This document shows positions 7,608 through 16,025 of a stretch of DNA of 64,000 nucleotides, piece by piece; the stretch's first letter is position 1; each line of letters begins with the position of its first letter. The notes beneath the pieces were generated by a model that searched no databases, was not told the origin of the DNA, and saw nothing but the letters and a program-made list of their open reading frames with translations. This DNA is from Lachnospiraceae bacterium (GTDB taxonomy: Bacteria > Bacillota > Clostridia > Lachnospirales > Lachnospiraceae). The position numbers and the translations under genes are program-made. Location: contig CAJTHM010000020.1 in the NCBI GenBank assembly GCA_910576125.1, positions 62,001-126,000 on the forward strand, in the 5' to 3' direction.

Positions 7608-9488
7608 TTAGACTGCGGCACAAGTCTGTACCGGTGCTTTCTTCGGTTCCTGTTTCGGCAACTGGCTGGCTGGGATAAACACTCCCTTTGCCATGTCCTC
7701 TGCCCGGATAACAGCTTTGGCTTCTTCCATTTTCCGGCGCTTCTCGCTTTTCGTCCGCTCGTAGTATTCTCTTTGCCAACCGCTGGCCTTACGTTTCAAA
7801 TAGTTCTGGTGGAGCCGGTCCTTACGTTCCTCTTTCTTCCGCAGGGTTTCCAGCTCCTCCGGGGACAAGTCCACTTCCCCGAAGTGGGGCGGCATATACT
7901 TCCCGACAAAATTAAAATATATCTCAATCTCCTGTGTGGTCTCAATGCTGCCTTTGCGGTCACGCTCGTGGACAAGGATTTTTTCTACAAACTCGTTCAG
8001 CATGGCCGTTGTCAGATTGTCAAAATTCTCATACTTGTCAACCAGTGCTATAAATTTCTCTGCGGATTTCCGGGTCTGCTCATAGGTGCTGATTGCCTTT
8101 TCCAACTGTACGATTTCCGTATCAAGTTCACCCTGTTCTTTAGCATATTGAGCATCAAGGGCGGCATAGCGGGCATCCGGTAGCTTGCCTAACACATTGT
8201 CCTCATAGATTTTGCAGATCAGCTTTTCCAGTTCCCCGGCGCGTTTCTGTGCCGCCGCCAGCCGCTTTTTCTTCCTGGAAATGTCGCTGGCCTGCTGTGC
8301 CGCCTGTGTCTCCTGGACCGTCCGCACAAACTCGGCGCGGTTATTCTTGGAGTAGTCCGCGATTGCCCGGAGCATATCGGAAACAAGGGTGAGGACGGCG
8401 CTCTCGTTGATACGGTGCTGGGTGGGGCAGAGGACGCCAACCGGCGTTTTGCTGTAATTGGAGCAGGTATATTGTGAAATACGCTTGCCATTGTTCATAC
8501 GGTGGACATACATCTTTGCACCGCAGTCCGCGCAGTAAAGAAGTCCGGTAAGCGGGGCTGCCTCTCCCCAACCGTCCGGGTAACGCTTCACATTTGCCCG
8601 GATTCTCTGCACATTGTCAAAAGTTTCCTGGTCGATGATGGCCTCATGGGTATTCTCAAAGATCGTCCACTCGCTTTCATCGACATAGTGGCTTTTCTTG
8701 TCCTTAAAGTGCTTACGGGTCTTGAAATTCACCGTATGCCCCAGATATTCCCGCTTCTTCAAAATCTGGACAATGGCCGATGATCCCCAGCCGTAAATAT
8801 CCTTGACCGTCTTATTCTTGTTCACGCCCTCACCGTGCCGGGCAAGGTGGACAGAGGGGATTTCAATTTTCTGCTGCTTCAAAAGCTGTGAGATTTGATA
8901 AGGGCCGAAACCATCCATTGTCAACTGGAAAATCTGCCTGACCACGGCGGCGGCTTCCTCGTCCACAATCCAGTAGTTCCGATCCTCGTCCCACAAGTAG
9001 CCGTAAATGACAGTACCGGTCAGGTGTTTCCCGCTCATGCCTTTTGCCTTGAACACGGATTTGATTTTCTTGCTTGTGTCTCTGGCGTAATATTCGTTCA
9101 TGATATTACGAAATGGCGTGAAATCATCATCGCCGTTGGCGCTGTCTACACCGTCGTTAATGGCAATCAGGCGCACTCCTTTGATTCTCAAAATCTCCAT
9201 GATCTGGCCGACTTTGAGGTAGTCACGCCCTAATCTGCTCATATCCTTTACGATAATGGCCTCCACACGTCCGGCCTCCACTTCCTCCATCATGGCATTA
9301 AAGCCGGGGCGGTCAAACCGGGTTCCGGAGATTCCATCGTCCGTGAAATGGGTCGGGTTCGGCAGGCCGTTCCTGCGGGCATAGTCCTCTAACATGTTTT
9401 TCTGGTTACTGATGGAATTGCTCTCGCCCAAAAGCTCGTCGTCACGGGAAAGCCTCTCGTATAGCGGAGTGATTTTTGTTTTCATCAT
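7608..9488 (-). CDS. tnpX: large serine recombinase, TnpX/TndX type (DUF4368)
   Basis: A 626-aa recombinase. The resolvase domain (residues 5-155) has the catalytic Ser in YERLSRDDE and the arginine motif KDMSRLGRDYLKVGQ. A recombinase domain follows (YGYLWDEDRNYWIVDEEAAA), then a zinc ribbon (LLYCADCGAKMYVHR with a distal CxxC-type cysteine), a coiled coil and a DUF4368-like C-terminus. The start ATG-ATG at 9488 follows GGAGGGCT. It should catalyse excision and insertion through a circular intermediate, as TnpX of Tn4451 does. It lies about 95 bases inside the element end. Confidence 0.92.
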   Translation of the reverse strand: MMKTKITPLYERLSRDDELLGESNSISNQKNMLEDYARRNGLPNPTHFTDDGISGTRFDRPGFNAMMEEVEAGRVEAIIVKDMSRLGRDYLKVGQIMEILRIKGVRLIAINDGVDSANGDDDFTPFRNIMNEYYARDTSKKIKSVFKAKGMSGKHLTGTVIYGYLWDEDRNYWIVDEEAAAVVRQIFQLTMDGFGPYQISQLLKQQKIEIPSVHLARHGEGVNKNKTVKDIYGWGSSAIVQILKKREYLGHTVNFKTRKHFKDKKSHYVDESEWTIFENTHEAIIDQETFDNVQRIRANVKRYPDGWGEAAPLTGLLYCADCGAKMYVHRMNNGKRISQYTCSNYSKTPVGVLCPTQHRINESAVLTLVSDMLRAIADYSKNNRAEFVRTVQETQAAQQASDISRKKKRLAAAQKRAGELEKLICKIYEDNVLGKLPDARYAALDAQYAKEQGELDTEIVQLEKAISTYEQTRKSAEKFIALVDKYENFDNLTTAMLNEFVEKILVHERDRKGSIETTQEIEIYFNFVGKYMPPHFGEVDLSPEELETLRKKEERKDRLHQNYLKRKASGWQREYYERTKSEKRRKMEEAKAVIRAEDMAKGVFIPASQLPKQEPKKAPVQTCAAV

Positions 9489-9512
9489 GGCATAGCCCTC
9501 CTTGTATGAAAA

Positions 9513-9577
9513 ATGCTCTAAATGTGTCCTTCACTAACCATGAGAAAATCTCGTGATTAAGAAGTCATTTAGAGCAT
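9513..9577. repeat. inverted repeats at the recombinase-proximal end of the first TnpX element
   Basis: ATGCTCTAAATG at 9513-9524 and its exact reverse complement CATTTAGAGCAT at 9566-9577 flank a smaller inverted pair (ATGAGA-AAA-TCTCGT). The array sits between the recombinase start and the point where virD4 is broken (about 9583), where binding sites for the recombinase are expected. Confidence 0.6.
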
Positions 9578-9583
9578 ATATCA

Positions 9584-10020
9584 CCCGCCGCAAGTTTGTA
9601 TTTTTTATACTGCTTTACCGCAAAATGCTCCGGCTCTCTTTCCTCCAGCTCATCGAACATCAAATCAACGGGATTTTTAAATTCCTCATCGTCCTCCCTT
9701 GCTTCGCTGGCATTTATCATGTCAAGCAGGGTGGTGAAATTCTGTTCTTCCTCCACGCACTCATACCAGATGTACCCGATCAGTGCGGTGTAATAGAGCT
9801 TTTCGGCTTTCACCCAGAAATCCTCGCCGGATTGCTGCCCCTCCCCTTTAGTGTTTAAGATGATTGTGTTTACGAGTTTCAAAATGTCCTTCTCGCTCCG
9901 GATATAAACGAGAGGGTTGTAGTGCATGGATTTTTTGAAGTTAATGGTATTCAGCACCTTTACCCGGTAATGATTCTTTAAGAGCATTTTTCCGCACTCT
10001 ACTAACACTGTCCCCTTTGG
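9584..10020 (-). pseudogene. virD4: virD4-like coupling protein, internal fragment
   Basis: Reads PKGTVLVECGKMLLKNHYRV through NPLVYIRSEKDILKLVNTII and MFDELEEREPEHFAVKQYKK to KYKLAAG. This is an internal part of a VirD4/TraG-type conjugative coupling ATPase of a Tn1549-like ICE. The 5' side stops at a shared GG (10019-10020) where the next element begins; the 3' side stops at LAAG where the TnpX element begins. The Walker A piece lies at 20133-20215. Joining the pieces across GG gives VVTDPKGTV in frame, so the 10-kb element between them is an insertion. Confidence 0.88.
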
Positions 10021-10059
10021 TAATGTCAAGTAGGGAACAAGAAAAAGTGTATCTTCTTT

Positions 10060-10245
10060 TCAGTTGGTTACACTGTCCTTGTCATTCTCAATAAGCCGCA
10101 CTACCTTGTCCGTAAAGGTTTCCCGGCTGGTTTCGCTGAAATGGATATGAATGTCAAAGGTGGTGTTCCCTATCCGCTTCACAAGGTCGGGCTTCACGTC
10201 CAGAGGGGCGGCGGTGCGGCTGGTCTTGCTGGTGTCATTGTTCAT
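10060..10245 (-). CDS. tnpW: TnpW-family transposon-encoded protein
   Basis: A 61-aa protein starting MNNDTSKTSRTAAPLDVKPD, then KRIGNTTFDIHIHFSETSRE, matching the small TnpW proteins of Tn4451-like elements. The ATG at 10245 overlaps the stop of the DnaC-like gene (10242). It is the last gene before the left end of the element. Its role is unknown. Confidence 0.8.
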   Translation of the reverse strand: MNNDTSKTSRTAAPLDVKPDLVKRIGNTTFDIHIHFSETSRETFTDKVVRLIENDKDSVTN

Positions 10246-11093
10246 AGGCGCTCCTTTCCGTTCATCAGTCCTTTTAACCGTTCCATTTTCCCCTGTGCCG
10301 TGGCTTTCCTGATGTTCTCCCCGGTAATGCAGACAGGGCAGCACATTTCAAGCAGACGGTCATAAATCCGGGCATGGGCGGTGTCCTCCGGGTGCTGTAA
10401 TTCCTCCAGCGTCAAATTCGTTGTGACAATCAGCGGCTTCCGGCTTCGGTATCGGCTGTCAACCACGTTGTATACCTGTTCAAGCCCGTATTCCGTGCCA
10501 CGCTCCATGCCGAAATCGTCAAGGATAAGCAGAGGGAAGCGGCAAAGGCGGTCTATGTATTCGTTCCTGCCCTTGTAGCTGGCGGCAAGGTCATTGAGTA
10601 TCAAGGCAAAATTTGTCATGCACACGGAAACCTCACGCTCCATAAGGGCGTTGGCGATACACCCGGCAAAATAGCTCTTGCCTGTGCCTACCTTGCCCCA
10701 TAGCAGATAGCCGATATTTTCCGCTTTCATTTCCTCCCAGTTCGCCGCATAGAATAAAGCCTTATCCATTTGGGGGCATTTGCCGTTGTCATTTTCAAAA
10801 GTCCACTGGCGCATGGCGGCGTTGGAAAATCCCCGGCGTTTTAATTCCTCCACGGTATCGCGGTGCTTGCGCTCCCGGTCGGTGGCTTCCTGCTTTTCCC
10901 GGCGTTTGCGCTGGCAGTCACATTCTTTGGGGTGTCGGTCACGTCCGAAAAGCCCTTTTCCCTCGGTGAAGTAGGCTTCTTTGGGCTGGCGGCAGCTCCC
11001 GCAGTACAAAAGCCCGTCCTCGCCCGTGTAGTCCTCCGGCTCTGCTTCCTGTGCCGTGGCAAGCCGGAAAATAGCGTTGTCATAATCGCTCAT
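10242..11093 (-). CDS. DnaC/IstB-like ATP-binding replication protein
   Basis: A 283-aa AAA+ protein with an N-terminal cysteine region (LLYCGSCRQPKEAYF ... ECDCQRKRREKQ) that may bind zinc. The ATPase core follows: Walker A LLWGKVGTGKSYFAGCIANA, Walker B LLILDDFGMERG, sensor 1 VTTNLT. It resembles DnaC-type helicase loaders in clostridial mobile elements, where they pair with RepA. It lies between repA and tnpW in the same direction, with about a 60-base gap to repA. Helicase loading on the excised circle is inferred from the family. Confidence 0.88.
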   Translation of the reverse strand: MSDYDNAIFRLATAQEAEPEDYTGEDGLLYCGSCRQPKEAYFTEGKGLFGRDRHPKECDCQRKRREKQEATDRERKHRDTVEELKRRGFSNAAMRQWTFENDNGKCPQMDKALFYAANWEEMKAENIGYLLWGKVGTGKSYFAGCIANALMEREVSVCMTNFALILNDLAASYKGRNEYIDRLCRFPLLILDDFGMERGTEYGLEQVYNVVDSRYRSRKPLIVTTNLTLEELQHPEDTAHARIYDRLLEMCCPVCITGENIRKATAQGKMERLKGLMNGKERL

Positions 11094-11156
11094 AAATTGT
11101 CCTCCTTGTTCATGGGTTTTTTAACGCCCTGTTTACGGGGCGTTATATCTCTGCCG

Positions 11157-11933
11157 TCAAAGGCTCTCGCCCTCCTTGTAGGAATAATCGGGGATTCCCT
11201 TTTTCGGGTTCTCCTTTTTCTCCCTGTCCGCCCACCTGTAAAGCGTGGCGGCATGGCTTACATAGTCATTCCCGCTGGAAGCAATATACCGGCTCATTTC
11301 CTCGATAAGCCGTTCAAGGCAGTCCGGGTATTCCTGCTTCAGCTCCGCATATTCGCTTTCAGTGAGGAAAACATTCTGGTATTTGCCATAGGGCGCGGGC
11401 GGCTCCCCACTCACTCCCATTCGTTGGCTCTCTTTTAGTTTGTTTATATTTAGTTGGTTAGGGTAAAGTTTTCTTTGTATCATAGGTAAAGTTTTCTTTG
11501 TGTCTGATGTACAGTTTTCTGTAGGACTGACATCAAGATTTCTTTGTGTCATATCTAAAGAAACCTTTACTACTTCCGGCACTTTCACATAAAGGCGGTT
11601 CGGCGCGGAAAATCCCCGGCGTTCCCTCTCCAAAAGCCCGGCAATGTCCAGTTCTTTTAGGGAGTTCTGTATGGTCATGGTGCTTTTATCCAGTATTTCC
11701 GCTATCTCTGCTATGGGGTAGACAATATACGTCCTGCCCTCATTGTCCTGCCAGCCGTTTTTCTGTGAGAGGGTGGAACGGTCAAGGAGCAGCGCATAGA
11801 GCAGCTTTGCAGTCTGTGACAAGTCCATTTTCAGCAGAAATCGGGGATAGGGGAAAAAGGGTGGCATTGTGGTGTTGGCTGTAATGTATTCGGTTATGGT
11901 TTTCACCTCCTGTCTGCGGCTTCTGTTACGCAT
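11157..11933 (-). CDS. repA: replication initiator protein A (RepA N-terminal type)
   Basis: The conserved core begins MPPFFPYPRFLLKMDLSQTA and continues through AEILDKSTMTIQNSLKELDI, the winged-helix DNA-binding part of RepA_N initiators. The C-terminal third (CLERLIEEMSRYIASSGNDY) is the variable DnaA/DnaD-like part. The true start is uncertain: the ATG at 11933 has no ribosome site, while a strong CAGGAGGTGAAAACC lies 8 bases before an ATA codon (TITEYITANTT). It sits upstream of the helicase-loader-like gene, so the pair likely replicates the excised circle. Confidence 0.82.
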   Translation of the reverse strand: MRNRSRRQEVKTITEYITANTTMPPFFPYPRFLLKMDLSQTAKLLYALLLDRSTLSQKNGWQDNEGRTYIVYPIAEIAEILDKSTMTIQNSLKELDIAGLLERERRGFSAPNRLYVKVPEVVKVSLDMTQRNLDVSPTENCTSDTKKTLPMIQRKLYPNQLNINKLKESQRMGVSGEPPAPYGKYQNVFLTESEYAELKQEYPDCLERLIEEMSRYIASSGNDYVSHAATLYRWADREKKENPKKGIPDYSYKEGESL

Positions 11934-12006
11934 TTAAAACGGCTTTTCCGGGGGTAAAGGATAAATGTACCGCATACCCGTTGAGCAGTAGCCGGGAAGC
12001 CTTGAT

Positions 12007-12393
12007 TTACGGGGGTTCTGTATTTTCTAAAGCGTGACATTTCCCCCTCTGTTTCCGCTTGCGCTGTGCGGCTCTGGCTCTTTTCATGCGTCCGGCGCAG
12101 TCCGGGCAGTATTTCCCCCGGTTCGATTTGGGGAGAAACTGACCGCCGCACTCGGTACAGCGTTTCAGTTCTGCCCGGTGGAGTAGGGCGGCTTCCAGTT
12201 TCCAGTCAAGGGGAAGCACGGCGGCAATGAACCAGCGGCATAGGAACGAATAACTGATACTCTGGACGCATACACAAGGCTCGCCGTTATCCAGTACAAT
12301 GCAGTTGCCGTTATCGTAGTTACAGCACTCATGCACAAGGCGGCGGGCGGCTCTGTGCTGTGGGTAATCCATGTAGGGGCGTTTACCGTTCAT
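12007..12393 (-). CDS. cysteine-rich VLP domain protein
   Basis: A 128-aa protein with many cysteines (HECCNYDNGNCIVLDNGEPC) and a second zinc-ribbon-like part (KRCTECGGQFLPKSNRGKYC, PDCAG), ending in a basic tail (KRARAAQRKRKQRG). The VLP motif appears as AAVLPLDW. It overlaps the relaxase stop by 11 bases. The family occurs next to relaxases in Firmicutes mobilizable elements; a DNA-binding role in the relaxosome is a guess. Confidence 0.8.
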   Translation of the reverse strand: MNGKRPYMDYPQHRAARRLVHECCNYDNGNCIVLDNGEPCVCVQSISYSFLCRWFIAAVLPLDWKLEAALLHRAELKRCTECGGQFLPKSNRGKYCPDCAGRMKRARAAQRKRKQRGKCHALENTEPP

Positions 12394-14014
12394 TATCCCG
12401 CCCCTTTCCCCGTTCCGGCTTTCGCCTTAAAATCTGCTCAATGTTGCCCTTTACGGTCTGCAATTCCTTTGTGCGTTCCCTCTTTGCCCGGTACTCGTTG
12501 TAAAGGGCGTTTTTCTCTTTGGTAAGCTGCTCAATCTCGGTCTGTAAGGTTTTGGACGCTGGCAGTTTTTGGATTCCCTGTGCCTTAAAATACCGGGTGG
12601 CAGCTTCGGCTATCATAAAATCGCTTTCGTGCTGCTCCCGGTAGTTTTTGCGGGCTTTCTCTGTTTTCTGCGCTTTCAGCCCGTCATGGGCGGGCTTGGT
12701 CTTGATGTACGCCAATAGCTGTTTCTGCAAGTCCTTTTTCTCATGCAGGGTGCTTTCCACGGCTTTCAGTTTGGCATGGACGCTCGATAGTTCCGCGCTG
12801 GCGGCGGCAATGGCGGTTTCCAGTTCTTCCGGGGAAGAAAAGCCGGATTCCTCGTATATGCTCATGGTAGCCGCCATTTGCTTCAAGTTGTGCAAGGTCG
12901 CCCACTTTTCATAGCCCCGCCCCTTGCCCTCGGCTTTCTTGGCTGCTATGTCTACCATGCGTTGTACTCCGTCATTCTTCGGGGCGTTTATGGCGGCTTT
13001 GTTGCGCTGTAAACGGTCTTTTATACTGCGGGGGTATTCCTGTTTGGATAGGTACGTTTCGGCGGCTCTGGCGGCGTTCTGTGCGTTTATGGTGAGTGCT
13101 TCCAGTACGGCGGCACGGTCAAAATCATCACCCAGTTTCCGGGCGGTGATGGGCTTCGTCCTGTCCGGCGTGAGATAGGACAATCTCCCCCGGCTCTCCT
13201 TGACGGTCACGCCCTGTTGTAGCAGCTTCCCAGAAAAGTCCTCAAAGGAAACGGCAGAGGACAGGGCGGTGCGGATTGTGCGCCGCAGCTTCTCCTTGTC
13301 GGTTTCAAACTTGGTCTGTTTGGGCGGCTCTCCCGTGGCGGCATGGGAAGCGTTCTCCTTATCCAGCGCGGCTTGTCCTTTCCGCTTCGCCCAATACTCA
13401 CACTCGGTAACTCGGTTCTTGCTCCCGTTCAGCAAGTCAATCTGATAGAGGTTTTCCCGGTGGCACATCTCCATGACTTCCGCTTTGAAATACTCCATAG
13501 CAGCGTCCGTGCAGCGGTGCTTGCAGCCCTCCCTTGTGTCGGCTGGTCTTTCCATGTACGGCAGCAATGGCACTTCCGCAATCCGCAAAGAATTGATTAC
13601 GATATGCACATGAATGTTGCCGCTGTGGTTATACCCGTCCGGGTGGGTGCATACAAGGGCTTGGTGTCCGGGGAAATGCTCTTTACAAAACTGCTCGCCC
13701 AATGCTTGCGCCCGGTCTACGGTCAAGCCGTTGTCTGGCGCGTCACGGGGGTCAAAACTGATAATGTAATGGTGGCTCTTTACGTCCTCCCGCTTTTGGT
13801 TCTTGCCGTATTTCAGATTGGAGCGCATACACGCTATGGCAAAATCTTCATCACCGCAATTCAGAGAGGAAATGAGATAGCCTGTCCTCGGAATAATCTG
13901 CCCGTTTTTATCAAGAGTGGGCTTCATAGTAAACTCGTCATGCTCAAAGGTTAGGTACTGCTCGGCTGCTCCATAGTCGGCATTTTTAGAGTTGATATGT
14001 TTGAACGTTGCCAA
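12383..14014 (-). CDS. relaxase/mobilization nuclease (VirD2-like)
   Basis: A 543-aa relaxase. I place the start at the TTG at 14014 (MATFKHINSKNADYGAAEQY), 6 bases after AGGTG; a GTG three codons earlier is also open. The relaxase domain (residues 1-210) has the metal-binding HxH motif in GNIHVHIVINSLRI and an upstream KSHHYIISFDPRD strand. The catalytic Tyr is probably in the N-terminal NADYG or EQYL segment. The C-terminal half is a long Lys/Glu-rich coiled coil. It overlaps mobC by 29 bases, and a candidate oriT lies upstream of mobC. It should nick oriT and pilot the strand through a helper mating channel. Confidence 0.9.
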   Translation of the reverse strand: MATFKHINSKNADYGAAEQYLTFEHDEFTMKPTLDKNGQIIPRTGYLISSLNCGDEDFAIACMRSNLKYGKNQKREDVKSHHYIISFDPRDAPDNGLTVDRAQALGEQFCKEHFPGHQALVCTHPDGYNHSGNIHVHIVINSLRIAEVPLLPYMERPADTREGCKHRCTDAAMEYFKAEVMEMCHRENLYQIDLLNGSKNRVTECEYWAKRKGQAALDKENASHAATGEPPKQTKFETDKEKLRRTIRTALSSAVSFEDFSGKLLQQGVTVKESRGRLSYLTPDRTKPITARKLGDDFDRAAVLEALTINAQNAARAAETYLSKQEYPRSIKDRLQRNKAAINAPKNDGVQRMVDIAAKKAEGKGRGYEKWATLHNLKQMAATMSIYEESGFSSPEELETAIAAASAELSSVHAKLKAVESTLHEKKDLQKQLLAYIKTKPAHDGLKAQKTEKARKNYREQHESDFMIAEAATRYFKAQGIQKLPASKTLQTEIEQLTKEKNALYNEYRAKRERTKELQTVKGNIEQILRRKPERGKGRDNER

Positions 14015-14381
14015 CGGCTTCACCTACTTTCTGCAAGACTTCAAACTTTAAGGCGGCAAGCTCGGCGGTGGCGGCTCGTACCTCTTGGGAGAGGGCGTTG
14101 TAAGGTGCGCCGTACTCATTCAGACAGCGGGCAATCTGATTGAGGTTGCCGCCGATTTTCCCGTATTCGGCTGTGAGTTTTCCAACGGCAGAGAGTAATT
14201 CATCATTGACCGGGGAAACGGTGATAACCGGGCGTATGCTTGACTTAATAAGGGCTTGCCGGATATATTCAGATTGGCTCATTTTGCAGAGAGAAACACG
14301 CTCGGAAAACTCGGCGTATTCTTCCTCGGTCAAGCGGGTCTTGATTACCCGGCGGCGGTGGGGCGTGTTGTATTTTCTCAT
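13986..14381 (-). CDS. mobC: MobC-family relaxosome protein
   Basis: A 131-aa protein starting MRKYNTPHRRRVIKTRLTEE, with a ribbon-helix-helix-like N-terminus (SERVSLCKMSQSEYIRQALI) and the typical MobC segment GKIGGNLNQIARCLNEYGAP. The ATG at 14381 follows GAAAGGAGTTGAAGCCC. It is directly upstream of and overlaps the relaxase, as in many Mob modules. It probably binds and bends oriT DNA for nicking. The open frame continues upstream, but without a ribosome site. Confidence 0.88.
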   Translation of the reverse strand: MRKYNTPHRRRVIKTRLTEEEYAEFSERVSLCKMSQSEYIRQALIKSSIRPVITVSPVNDELLSAVGKLTAEYGKIGGNLNQIARCLNEYGAPYNALSQEVRAATAELAALKFEVLQKVGEAVGNVQTYQL

Positions 14382-14416
14382 GGGCTTCAACTCCTTTCGT
14401 GGGTGGATTTTTTCAA

Positions 14417-14460
14417 GCGGCGCAAGCCGCAAAAAGGCGGGCTTGGGGTGGCAACCCCAA
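14417..14460. other. candidate origin of transfer (oriT)
   Basis: Two adjacent perfect inverted repeats, GCGG-CGCAA-GCCGC (14417-14430) and TTGGGG-TGGC-AACCCCAA (14443-14460), lie 36 bases upstream of mobC in a gene-free stretch of about 340 bases. Hairpins just upstream of mobC-relaxase are where oriT is found in related elements. The nic site cannot be fixed by eye. Confidence 0.45.
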
Positions 14461-14650
14461 CAAGATTCCCGCAGGACAAAATGAGCCGGTAGGCGAAATT
14501 TGGTACTGTGGTAGAATCTTGCTCTTAGTAACTGACGGATTCCGCTGTGCTGGCTTTTTCCGATTTCCCCCGGCTTGCGAGGGGTGGATTCTGCCAATTT
14601 TGCGGCGGTATTTTCCCATGCAGAAAAGCCGGAAACAGACAAAATGGGCG

Positions 14651-14689
14651 TAAAAAAACAGGAAACCTTTTTCCTTGATTTCCTGTTTC
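14651..14689 (-). terminator. rho-independent terminator after the winged-helix gene
   Basis: On the minus strand AACAGGAAA pairs with TTTCCTGTT and is followed by a T tract. It lies about 35 bases downstream of the stop codon at 14723 and separates the regulator genes from the mobC-relaxase operon. Confidence 0.82.
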
Positions 14690-14722
14690 GTATCTTCGCC
14701 AATAGCGGCGGTTATCCTGTTG

Positions 14723-15127
14723 TTATTCCCCGGAAGTAAACTTGTAGCCTATGCCTAAAACTGTCTTTATGTAGGTGGGGCGGCGGCTGTCCGGCTCTAT
14801 CTTTTTCCGTAGATTGCATATCACATTTGCCACGTTTGACTGGCAGCTTTCACTCTCCATGCTCCACACGGCTTCAAAGATTTGCGCCTTTGTGAATACC
14901 CTCCCCGGACTGGCGGCAAGGTAGCAGAGTGCGCCGTATTCCAGACGGGTGAGGGAAACGTCAATCCCGTCTTTCAGTACCCGACGTTGGTGCAGCCTTA
15001 TTTCCAATCCCGGAAAAATAAGTGCCGGGGAGTGGGGCGGCTGTATGGCTTCCAGCGGTATCATATCGGCAAGGGCGGCTATGGCTTTCTCAACCGCTTT
15101 TTCCTCGGTATCATTGAATATCAGCAT
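14723..15127 (-). CDS. winged-helix (OmpR/PhoB-type) DNA-binding protein
   Basis: A 134-aa protein with no receiver domain. Its C-terminal 95 residues are an OmpR-type winged helix (RRVLKDGIDVSLTRLEYGAL, GRVFTKAQIFEAVW, NVICNLRKKIEPD, IKTVLGIGYKF). The first ATG, at 15127, lies 20 bases after AGGAGG; the GTG that overlaps the ribosome site is too close. Orphan regulators of this type occur in conjugative elements beside sigma-like genes. No phosphorylation site is present, so control is probably by abundance. Confidence 0.8.
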   Translation of the reverse strand: MLIFNDTEEKAVEKAIAALADMIPLEAIQPPHSPALIFPGLEIRLHQRRVLKDGIDVSLTRLEYGALCYLAASPGRVFTKAQIFEAVWSMESESCQSNVANVICNLRKKIEPDSRRPTYIKTVLGIGYKFTSGE

Positions 15128-15170
15128 GGCTATTTTCCCGACAAGCCTCACCTCCTGTCATGCTGCCTTT

Positions 15171-15371
15171 TCAGTCAAAGCGGAACTGGAACAGGGCAGT
15201 GATAAGCCGTTGTCTTATGCTGTCCTCGGTGTCTGTGTTGACGTGCCCGTTTTCAAGGGCGGCAAAGCGTATTCGTTTGCTGTAATGCCGTAAAACCTCG
15301 TCCACGGCTTCCGGCTCGCCGTTTGTCGCCCGGACAATGGTTTCATATGGCACAAGGTTAGTATTCCCCAT
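15171..15371 (-). CDS. small helix-turn-helix protein (Tn916 regulator-like)
   Basis: A 66-aa protein, MGNTNLVPYETIVRATNGEP followed by AVDEVLRHYSKRIRFAALEN and DTEDSIRQRLITALFQFRFD. This matches the short HTH proteins encoded just after the sigma-like gene in Tn916-family and related elements. The ATG at 15371 overlaps the end of the sigma-like gene, so the two are translationally coupled. A role in controlling element excision or transfer is inferred from the family. Confidence 0.85.
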   Translation of the reverse strand: MGNTNLVPYETIVRATNGEPEAVDEVLRHYSKRIRFAALENGHVNTDTEDSIRQRLITALFQFRFD

Positions 15372-15801
15372 GTGAAAATCCCTCCATTTCTTTCTGCAAC
15401 ATCTGTAATGCGCTGTGTATGTAATGCCATGCCGTACTCTTACAATGCCCGTATAAATCCGCGATTTCCTGCTGTGTGTAATTCCCGAAAAAGTAAAGGT
15501 AAATGATTTCCCTCTTTTTCTCTGGCAGGGATAACAGGGCGGCGGCAAGTTCCCCATTGGTGAGGATAATTGTCTGACCACAGATTGTAACGGGGTATTG
15601 TTCGTAAGGTGATTTGAGAAATTCGTCTGATGTGCTTAGAGGGTAGAACTTTTCTTCTGTGAGGTATTCAAAGGATATTTCTCTTTGCCGCCGCCTGTTC
15701 CTGTCGCGCCATGCGTTGATAGCAGCATAGCGTATGACGACTTTGCAAAAGCCATTGAAAGAATACATGATGTGTTCCTTGTATGCTTCTGTACAAGCCA
15801 T
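15358..15801 (-). CDS. sigma-70-family factor of mobile element (Tn916 Orf7-like)
   Basis: A 147-aa protein. Residues 1-45 resemble region 2 (HIMYSFNGFCKVVIRYAAIN, then AWRDRNRRRQREISFEYL). The C-terminus is region 4 (LPEKKREIIYLYFFGNYTQQ, EIADLYGHCKSTAWHYIHSA). The ATG at 15801 follows GAAAGGGGGAATTTCT. It is the first gene of a two-gene operon with the HTH protein. It probably directs transcription of the element's own transfer or excision genes. Confidence 0.88.
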   Translation of the reverse strand: MACTEAYKEHIMYSFNGFCKVVIRYAAINAWRDRNRRRQREISFEYLTEEKFYPLSTSDEFLKSPYEQYPVTICGQTIILTNGELAAALLSLPEKKREIIYLYFFGNYTQQEIADLYGHCKSTAWHYIHSALQMLQKEMEGFSHGEY

Positions 15802-15929
15802 AGAAATTCCCCCTTTCTCCCACAAAGGGCGGTGCATGGTTTACAGTTGCTTTATATAATACAAAGGACAGCACTTTAGACTGCTACCCTATGATTATCT
15901 TCTGGCATACTTTTGGTATTTCATTTTCA

Positions 15930-15974
15930 AGAAAAATAGCCGACAAACTGTGATTTCTCACAAATCTGTCGGCT
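15930..15974 (-). terminator. terminator after the KTR gene
   Basis: AGCCGACA pairs with TGTCGGCT, with inner pairing of TGTGA and TCACA. On the minus strand the stem is followed by ATTTTTCTTG. It lies about 50 bases downstream of the KTR-protein stop at 16026. Confidence 0.7.
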
Positions 15975-16025
15975 CTGCGTCTGTGCGTCTGGCTCTTTAA
16001 TGATATACTGTCTTGATTGAATAAT

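Larger units (their letters stand above)
1507..9583 (-). mobile_element. TnpX-type (Tn4451-like) element carrying an ABC/DtxR cargo; left end unresolved
   Basis: The right end is placed where the virD4 frame (KLAAG) breaks, just upstream of a TnpX-type large serine recombinase. As in Tn4451-like elements, the recombinase reads inward from one end and tnpV follows it. Cargo is a DtxR-family regulator, ECF remnants, two ABC half-transporters and an AraC regulator. No relaxase is present. I could not find the continuation of virD4 at the left end, so the left boundary (somewhere between about 1135 and 1622) is a guess and a deletion may have occurred there. Confidence 0.5.
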
